In this document: piece by piece, positions 56,711-64,000 of the stretch | How positions within the stretch are numbered: position 1 is the stretch's first letter | How the letters are laid out: every line of letters begins with the position of its first letter | Assembly (NCBI GenBank): GCA_030770535.1 | Contig: JASVEC010000002.1 | Location: forward strand, 1,860,001-1,924,000 | Origin: Batkoa obscura | Lineage: Eukaryota > Entomophthoromycota > Entomophthoromycetes > Entomophthorales > Batkoaceae | Direction of reading: 5' to 3' | DNA: 64,000 nt | The notes under the pieces: model-generated | The model's database searches: none | The model's input: the letters and a program-made list of their open reading frames with translations, nothing else | Told to the model about the DNA's origin: nothing | Translations under genes and position numbers: made by a program

Positions 56711-57412
56711 CGTTTTATAACATAGAATTCTTAAGTGATAAAATCTAGTCAATTAAACAGATTTTGTTATGATATGATTTATTTTGATGTCACCTTTATG
56801 TTTTTTATTTTATAGCCTATAGTTAAGATTTGTTGATAAAATAACAATTATAATGTTGCCCCAATTTAACACAATTTATATTTTATTGATGATTTTTAAT
56901 AGTTAAAATACTTCTATCCTTTTCTACATGAACTTTCAAATTTTGTTATTTATAACTATCAGATTATTTTTATTTTAATAAACAATACTTTCAAGAATTA
57001 CAAGTTTGAGAATATCCTTAGTATAATTTTAAAATAAATTAGTCTAATAATATGATTTTTATATAATTCACTTGCAAAATAATATTTCAAATAAGAAAAC
57101 ATACCATTATATAAATATTTTAACTCACCTTATTGCTCTAATTTATCTTTAAACTAGATACTTGACTAAGGTTCTAGTTTTACCTTCAACTGTTTTTAAT
57201 ATTAGCTTCAAAATATTTTTGTCTATAACTCTGTCCAGGAAAATTCATACAATATACACTTAAGTCAAACTGTTATAACAAATAAACAAGCACGAGTGTT
57301 TGCTATATAATATAATAAAGCAACCATAAAAAAGTATCAAGGATACTTCTTGTTTATTAGACTTAACAAATGTAATAATTGATACCAAGCTTTGCTTCCG
57401 ACTTTAAACTTT

Positions 57413-58700
57413 TTAGTCAATTTCTTCAAAGTTCTCATCCTCTTCATCCTCATCATCAACATCCAAATTTTGCTGATCAGCTTGATTGGTGTTAAACTTA
57501 CCATCGTTATAAGGATTATTATTAGGATTATCATCTGCATCTTGGAAATCTGGTTCTTGTGCGAAAGCGGGTTTTAGCTCATACAAAGTGAAATAGGTAC
57601 CCCTTCGATGTAAAGATGCAATTTGACTTAAAATATTTTTTAAATGGGCCTAAGGGATGAGATCAATATGCTTTTTATACAGATACATTGTTATCTTACT
57701 TGTGGCTGGTTTGTTTTCTTTGAAAGTGCATTAAATGTCCAATATTTGAACTGTGCAAAGCAATTAAATAACAGATCGCGCAACTCTTTATCTGGTATAC
57801 GACTGGCTTTATGTTCTGGACTGGTTTTAGCACGTTTCTATAAAAAACATATAAAGCTGGATCACATAAAAATTTAATTATCTTACACCATGTACCCCAA
57901 AGCTTGAAGGGGTATTTTGATAAGCTTTAGGTCTAAGATAATCCAGATTATTGTTCTTTCCAGTATTATCAAACTTAATAGTTTCTCTTTTATCTCCATC
58001 TTCAATGATTCTTTTCCTTAATATCACTCGATATCTCGGGTCATTAATCAACGGTTTCATTATAGACTCTTTTGTTACTTTACCAACTATGCGTTTACCA
58101 ACTATAGTTGGGTATTAGATAGAATTAGAAATAAACTGATTTTACCTCGATTGCCATATTCTTCAAACAGATAAGTATTTTCAATATTACTCTTAGTCTC
58201 TTTAATAGTGTAATCCCTTGGAATTGTAACAAACTCTTCGGGTAAGTGTAACATGAGCTAATGGTTTAAATTAATGCCTATTTTAATTTATGAAAGTATC
58301 ATTACATCTGTAACAACTGGATCATCCTTAGCAGATATCAACCTAAATGTTAAATTTCCATTTTTTTTTTTAAATCATAGCTAATTATTTACTGATTAAA
58401 CTTTTTAAGTACTGCTGTCTCTCTTTCTTCTTCATCTTCGAATAGAGCTTGATAAACATAATCTGGTACCTAAATCATTAATCTCAATCCATTATCCATT
58501 AAAATTTATTCTCTATTTACTTTAATTAAGTGCACCTCTTGCTCAATATTTGTCATATCAAGCTCTTCATCCATCAAATCATCTTTTAATGTACCATCTT
58601 CTCTTACATCGTCACTTATAAGATGATCCAAATACATGTCATTATTATTATCGCCCCCTTCAAACACTTCATCATGCTCGTAATCAAACTCGTCACTCAT
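57413..58700 (-). CDS. GTF2F2: TFIIF subunit beta (RAP30-like)
   Basis: The small TFIIF subunit that stabilises RNA polymerase II at promoters. The N-terminus is acidic (MSDEFDYEHDEVFEGGDNNN). The dimerisation region includes IKVPDYVYQALFEDEEERE, FVTIPRDYTIKETKSNIEN and YLFEEYGNRGKVTKES. The C-terminal winged helix is SRIPDKELRDLLFNCFAQFK, YWTFNALSKKTNQPQ, then after an intron AHLKNILSQIASLHRRGTYF and TLYELKPAF. An Asn/Asp/Glu-rich tail ends DENFEEID at 57413. About five short introns are needed. KASRIP(D/R)xEL and F..Y.YW....L...T.QP are family signatures. Confidence 0.9.
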
Positions 58701-59396
58701 TTTGGTTTGTTAAAAGCGAACTAAAATTTTGAAGGTTGACATTTTAAATAATTTGAAGCTTAATTTTATGGTAAATACTGGACTCATTTTGCAAAAAAGG
58801 CAGAGTAGAAAAAGATGTGAATATCTGTTGGATGAAATACAATGTGATGTTTTTGTTTAAATTAGTATATTTTATTATATTTTTATTGTAGATTTTATGA
58901 TTTTATGATTTTAAGGCGTTTTATGTATTTTTAACAACAGTTTTAAATACTAATAACTTCAAATTAAACTTATGTTTTTTATTATCTATTAATACTATTA
59001 TGTGAGATTTTTATTACTTAAATAAATAGATACAACAAGTATTACTAAAATCAATGAAATACATTGAAGTCAAAAATAATATATGGGGATATTTTTTTTG
59101 TCTTCATTACTTTTTCCATTTTTAAGCACTATTTGAGTGGAAAGATTATCAGCAAAATCCTTAAACGAAAAAATACATCCCCATATAATTAATACTAGTA
59201 AAACATTATTCCAATAATAGTCATTTACTTCTATCATAATTATAGGAGAATATAAATGCAGTTAAATATCAAGCACTTTAACTAAAAAAATAAGCTCAAA
59301 TTCAACCAATAAAAAGTTAATGGAGAGAGTGAGATCATCTACTATTAGGGCTTAAGCCAAATTTGATTTTCTTTATTTTTTAAATTTATAATAATA
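58701..59396. other. Shared upstream region of TFIIF-beta and the WD40 gene
   Basis: Divergent promoters with one family 1 element at 59081-59187. Confidence 0.6.
59081..59187 (-). mobile_element. Miniature element family 1
   Basis: Complete ends TATATGGGGAT and ATCCCCATATA. This is the best case for a TA flank on both sides. Confidence 0.85.
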
Positions 59397-60880
59397 ATGA
59401 CGATAAAATATAGTGATTTGTAACTCTTATTTCGACTAATAAAAATATTAGCTTACTAGTAATTTAGCGAAGAACAAACAAAATTTACAATTGGCTTGCC
59501 AAAGGTTTTTGAACAGAGTTTGACAATACAACACTGGTAATTCATTCAGTGGCTGAAGCTTAGTTTCTAATTTTTATAGGCAACTAAGAGATTTAATATC
59601 ATGTCCAGGTGATGAAAACGAGATATATTATGTCAACCATTATTCCGTACTAAAATATAACTGTAAAACACATATTGTAAGAGGACTTCAATTTATTTGC
59701 AACTTAAATTAATTTAAGTTTAGACCACCCCAGTTCTTAAATATCTTACATTCGAGCCAGCTTCAATTACTATAGGGTAAAAAGGCTAAATAATTTAATC
59801 GTTTTTCTAATATTTTTTAATAGAAAAGGCTACCTTGCCGTTGGTGGCCAACGCGCTCAACTCACTTTAAGGCACTTGAGAACAAACTGGTAGTTATTTT
59901 TTGCTTATTTATATTATATTAGCTAATCAAGTTTGAAGGTCTGTATATACTTCTGTTAGTGGTTCAATTAATAATTCATTATCTATTTATGATCATTATG
60001 GAAAAACGAGATTATTGGTTTGTAACAATGATGAATCAATAAAGATTTATTCACTACCCGATTTCGTTAAAGTGGAGTGTCTTAGATTCCCTACAGCTGT
60101 TAATCATGGTAAGGATTAAGTCAAAATTTTTAAAACTCATTAGTAAATCGCTTTATTTAGCTTCTGTAAGTCCTGATGGAACGAAATTGGTTGCAGTTGG
60201 GGATACAAATGAAATCTTTTTATATAACATTCGCGGAGATGATTACCAGCTTATGCATGTTTTACAAGGTATGTTATGTTTGATAAACCACTTTTATGAT
60301 TAATTATAATTTAATCAGGTTCAAATGATTCCGGCTTTTCATGTGCATGGAAAAACTCTAGTGAAGTGTTTGCGTCTGCTTTTCAAGATGGGTTTGTTCA
60401 TGTGTGGGATTTAAGGTCAACAAAATCAATTGCTAAATTTTGTAGCAAACAGGTAACTTTTTCGTTGCTTTATTTGATGTAAATTTATTTATATTATTAG
60501 TCCCCTTCTAAAGGTGCTGCAAGATGTGTTAAATTTTCTACCACTGGTTCGATTGATTTGATGGCTTTTAGTGAGGTATTAGTTTTTATTATAGTGTATA
60601 TTAAAAAGTAAATCTTATGTTTAGCATATGTCATATTTTAATATTGTGGATGCACGTACGTTCAACTCACACGAAGTTGTTCGAGTAGCACCTGAAGGTT
60701 ATGATCTAAATATTGCAGGGCTTTGTTTTTCACCCAGTTCTAAATCAATTTTCATTGGTAAATTTAATATATTATTTGTTGTTTTTAGTTATTCATTTAT
60801 TAGGGCTTGAAAATTCGATTCAGCAATATGATATTGACACTAGGTCCAGAAGATCATTCTCAGATTGTAGTTTTAACTAG
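59397..60880 (+). CDS. WD40 protein with DUF2415 (fungal C2A9.03-like)
   Basis: A fungal beta-propeller protein of unknown role. Exon 1 (ATG 59397) gives MTIKYSDF, joined by a 48-nt intron to EEQTKFTIGLPKVFEQSLTI and QHWQLRDLISCPGDENEIYY, the conserved start of this family. Then GYLAVGGQRAQLTLRHLRT, the propeller strands TRLLVCNNDESIKIYSLPDF, VSPDGTKLVAVGDTNEIFLY and FQDGFVHVWDLRSTKSIAKF, and the DUF2415 region GYDLNIAGLCFSPSSKSIFI, ending RRSFSDCSFN. About seven introns are needed. The exon near 59760-59830 is the least certain. Length is about 340-360 residues. Confidence 0.8.
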
Positions 60881-61493
60881 CTAACAATGTACACTGTCTC
60901 TTATTTATCTCGTAATACGTAATGCTCGTTATATTTTTTTGGCCATCTATTCTTTTTTCAATCTCTTTGCTTCGTGGTGTAAAATTTATATTTTTAAACT
61001 TATTTTTATGCTTTTAATTATATTTTTGCAATTCTCTACGTTTTTTATTTTTATTTTCTGTAATTTTATTTGATCATTAATATCTTGGGTTATTTTAGTT
61101 TTGTATAAATTATAGCTTAATATATATACCAATACCTCTACTCTACTATCTCTTAAAACAGCTTTTTACTTTTAAGTTGGATCGATTTTACACAGTACTG
61201 AAAACAACAATATTTCAAAGCTAATTTTAGTCTGCTTTAAGCTATAAAGTATCAACTATTACAACATAAAAAATATTTATATGCAAAGTTTTATGTACAC
61301 ATTATGTAATACAAAGGACTTCCTTTCTCCAAAATGGCATATATTTTCTTAATACTTGATAATCAGTTTTTATTATGGAAGCTAAAGCCAAGTAAAATGG
61401 TTCGCCTATTCTATCAGCCTAAATAAATGGCAAACTTTATAAGGATAAAAAATAGCTTAAACATCCATAAAAGTAGCGTGAAATCATGCGGAT
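60881..61493. other. Spacer between WD40 gene and CWF19L1
   Basis: Convergent gene ends, T-rich sequence; no feature was recognised. Confidence 0.6.
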
Positions 61494-63956
61494 CTAATCA
61501 TCTTCTGAAGCTTCCTCTTTAAAAGGATCAAGCTCTTTGAAAGCGTCCAAAAACTCCCTTTTCATTTTTTCTTCCTCTTCGCTTGAATAGACACACTTGC
61601 GCCAATCCCCTCTCTCCGGAATTTTTAATAATTGAGCCATCACGTGTCTAAATAAAAAAGTGAGCATACAATAAATACTCATATAGCATGAATCTTACCT
61701 AGCAAATTGAAGATTAAGTCTAGCCCCTCTTGGGATAAGACAGCCTAATAGCTTCTTGTCCGCTAACTCAATAGATAGATATGGTGCTTCTACACTTGGC
61801 TAGTAGAATGAATTAAAACAAGAAAGATAATATTGATATAAAATTACTTTAAAATCCTCAACTAAGCTAAATCCATCTTGATTAAAATGGTCTATAAATG
61901 CCTGCTGCAACGAAGACTCGAGGTCATTTGGTACTGGAATGACCTAAACAAATCATAAACAAACTAAAAAAAATAAAATGAAAATCGTTACTTGAATATG
62001 AACATGTGTATTAGTAAATGGGCGGTTGATCTCAAAGAAGATTGGGGAACAATTGTATGCATTAAAATGAGTTCTCAATGCTGACTTGTACTCATCAAGC
62101 TCCTTCTTGAAGCTTTTGTTATTTAGCTGTGCCTTTTGTAAGTTCGTTTCATGCTCAATGGGCAATAAAAGAAGGTTGCCGCCGCCTGGAATGATACAAT
62201 CTTTTGAAAATGGATCAATCAAACTTCCTTTAGCTATTGAGCTATAAAACTCGGTACCAATAGAGACGATCAACTCTTTGCTTATATTTTCGTTAGCTAC
62301 ACAGAACCAGCACTGGCTTGTATCCCTGCCTATTAATACAAAATTATTAAATTAAGTAACTCATTATTAATTGAATATTACTGCTAGCGTTCTTAGCACC
62401 ATTGGTACAATTTTTGATATAGTGCCCAGGGATATTACAGATTTTACAAATGTAACCTTCTGGTGGAATATCATCTATAGTAAAATTTAATTTTATTTTA
62501 TAAAACTTATTAAATTTTTGATTACCTTTTGTAGTATTTCCAGTGTTAGGACAATCTCTTACCAGATGACCTGGTTGTTTACATTTTTTGCAAATATAAT
62601 TGGGCGGCAAATTGGCTTTTTTATTTGGTGGAACATTTTGACCAAAGAAGAATGAAGAAGGTTCTAACTAAATAAATAAATGGTTAACAACAATTATGAA
62701 ACGATAATTATAGTCGACAAAATGGCTGTCAATAGTATTAAGTTTTTTTAATAACAATAAAAGTATCAGCAATAGCAATAAACTTATTGTTTGAATATTA
62801 ATTACCATTTCTGAACTTCTTTTGCTCCCATTTTCTGAGCTAAACGGATTCTCTGTAGTTTTTGATGGTAACGTTTCATTCGTGTAAGTTACTTTTCCTG
62901 CATGGAGGTTAAACGCATAGATATTCTATTAATTTGAAAAATAAATCAACTGTATAAAATATGAACAAAAAAAAAATACTTTTTTAGCTTTTGAATTATT
63001 AAAGTGATTCAATGAAATAATTCTAGTAGCTAAAAACTCGTTATCATTAATCTTAGTAAGATAAGGTTCTCTTTCAAAGTAAGTATCGCCATTTGAAATA
63101 AAATGATACTTAGGCTGATAGTACTGTACTAATTTAGTTACTGTTGTGCTATAATTAACCCTTGTATTCATTAGCTCTGGTCCCTTCTCTGAGTATTTTT
63201 CAAGCCCTAAAGGCCACTCATTCGTTAATAATACATCAATGTAATCTTTCTTGGCTTCAGAAGCTAACTCATTGATCTCTTTATCACAATATTCATGGTA
63301 ATTGCTTTCTATATTTTTAATAGCCTTTGTTCAAAATTATTAGCAACTATTGTCTCTATTTGAATTACATCTCTTACTATTTCTTCCTTATAGCTTCCAC
63401 TTAAAAATCCAATCTTAACTCCACTTATTGTATTCATAACTCCTTTTTTTCCTGAAATAAAAAATTAAATTTTGTTTATCTTCATAAATTAATCCTTACC
63501 CAAAAAAGTAAAGTTATTACAAACAGTATATTTATTATCAGAAAAGCACTCTTGAAATTTAGCCGGGAATGGCTGTTCAGTTCCAATGAAATAAGTTGGT
63601 ACTGGGACTAAAAGAGCAAATCAGCATTTAGTACACTATTTAATAACTTGTGACCTTTTGCAATCCTTCACATCTTTAGTTATATTTCAAGAAACTTAGA
63701 CTTACAATTAAACTCTCCAGCAGCCAACCTTTCAGCTATTATATCGCTTCCTTCTTTATCTTTATCATCGAAAAGTGCGCCAGTAATTAAAAATAAATCA
63801 AATGGCCCACTCTTACTGGATTCTAATGCTTTCATTTTTTCTGCCAGTTTTTCAAAGGCTCCATTGATGCTTCCAAAACAGATACTATTCTTAGTGTTAG
63901 TTGGCTCGTGTTGGGTTTGGTGTTAATATGATTTACATCTTTTTTTTCTCGGCCAT
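61494..63956 (-). CDS. CWF19L1/Drn1-like protein (CwfJ family)
   Basis: An intron-lariat debranching cofactor associated with late spliceosomes. From ATG 63956 (MAEKKK) a 54-nt intron leads to KIICFGSINGAFEKLAEKMK and FDLFLITGALFDDKD, a metallophosphatase-like fold lacking the usual metal ligands, then VPVPTYFIGTEQPFP. Two CCHC zinc knuckles follow: YICKKCKQPGHLVRDCP and YICKICNIPGHYIKNC. The CwfJ C1 domain has RCWFC-type WCWFCVANENISKELIVSIG, IPGGGNLLLLPIEHETNL and FFEINRPFTNTHVHIQV (HIT-like), and C2 ends PERGDWRKCVYSSEEEE. Several short introns. Two knuckles is one more than usual in fungal homologues I recall. Confidence 0.85.
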
Positions 63957-64000
63957 TTTGTAAAGAAAGGTAAAAAGATTTGATACATTTTTTTGATTTT

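Larger units (their letters stand above)
55877..57412. other. Spacer between CIA30 gene and TFIIF-beta
   Basis: Two family 1 elements in opposite orientation 190 bp apart (56313 and 56608). No gene was seen. Confidence 0.6.

Overview
The window is nuclear DNA of a very AT-rich eukaryote, most likely an early-diverging (zygomycete-grade) fungus. The evidence is short introns (about 47-85 nt, GT...AG, often with a CTAAC or TACTAAC branch site), a compact layout, a fungal class-3 lipase, a WD40/DUF2415 protein and condensin, TFIID and TFIIF genes. The secreted M64 peptidases and the lipase would fit Entomophthoromycotina such as Conidiobolus. That assignment is inference; no marker here fixes it. 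No retrovirus-like, Polinton-like or other capsid-bearing element was recognised.

Layout. From 0.6 to 15.2 kb lie housekeeping genes: ERCC1/RAD10, PPP4R2, MTR10/transportin-3, a TMX-type thioredoxin, SmD2, an unassigned coiled-coil protein, NFU1, a decayed tandem gene relic, a divergent 5S rRNA and KTI12. From 15.2 to 20 kb is gene-poor, with one membrane-anchored coiled-coil gene and a cluster of miniature inverted-repeat elements. From 20 to 33.4 kb there is a PDCD7/U11-59K-like gene, condensin CAP-G, a small unknown gene, F-actin capping alpha, tRNA-Gln, mitochondrial PheRS, a DPM2-like gene, tRNA-His and an SGNH hydrolase. From 33.5 to 56 kb is an accessory region: a partial copy of the coiled-coil gene, two identical Ser/Gly-rich secreted proteins, a decapeptide-repeat secreted protein, a lipase, two inverted M64 metallopeptidases and a CIA30-domain protein. 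MAD1, a second DPM2-like gene and TAF8 sit among them. From 57.4 to 64 kb lie TFIIF-beta, the DUF2415 WD40 protein and CWF19L1/Drn1.

There are no operons. Neighbours are functionally unrelated, although nuclear functions (splicing, chromosome segregation, basal transcription) are frequent. The main themes for a second look are: a family of about 20 near-palindromic ~105 bp elements, some carrying intron-like signals; three gene pairs with identical DNA tracts that stop abruptly, suggesting recent duplication or gene conversion in a secretome-rich compartment; two divergent DPM2-like genes; and a candidate minor-spliceosome protein. Several genes were joined by hand across introns, so exon boundaries are inferred.
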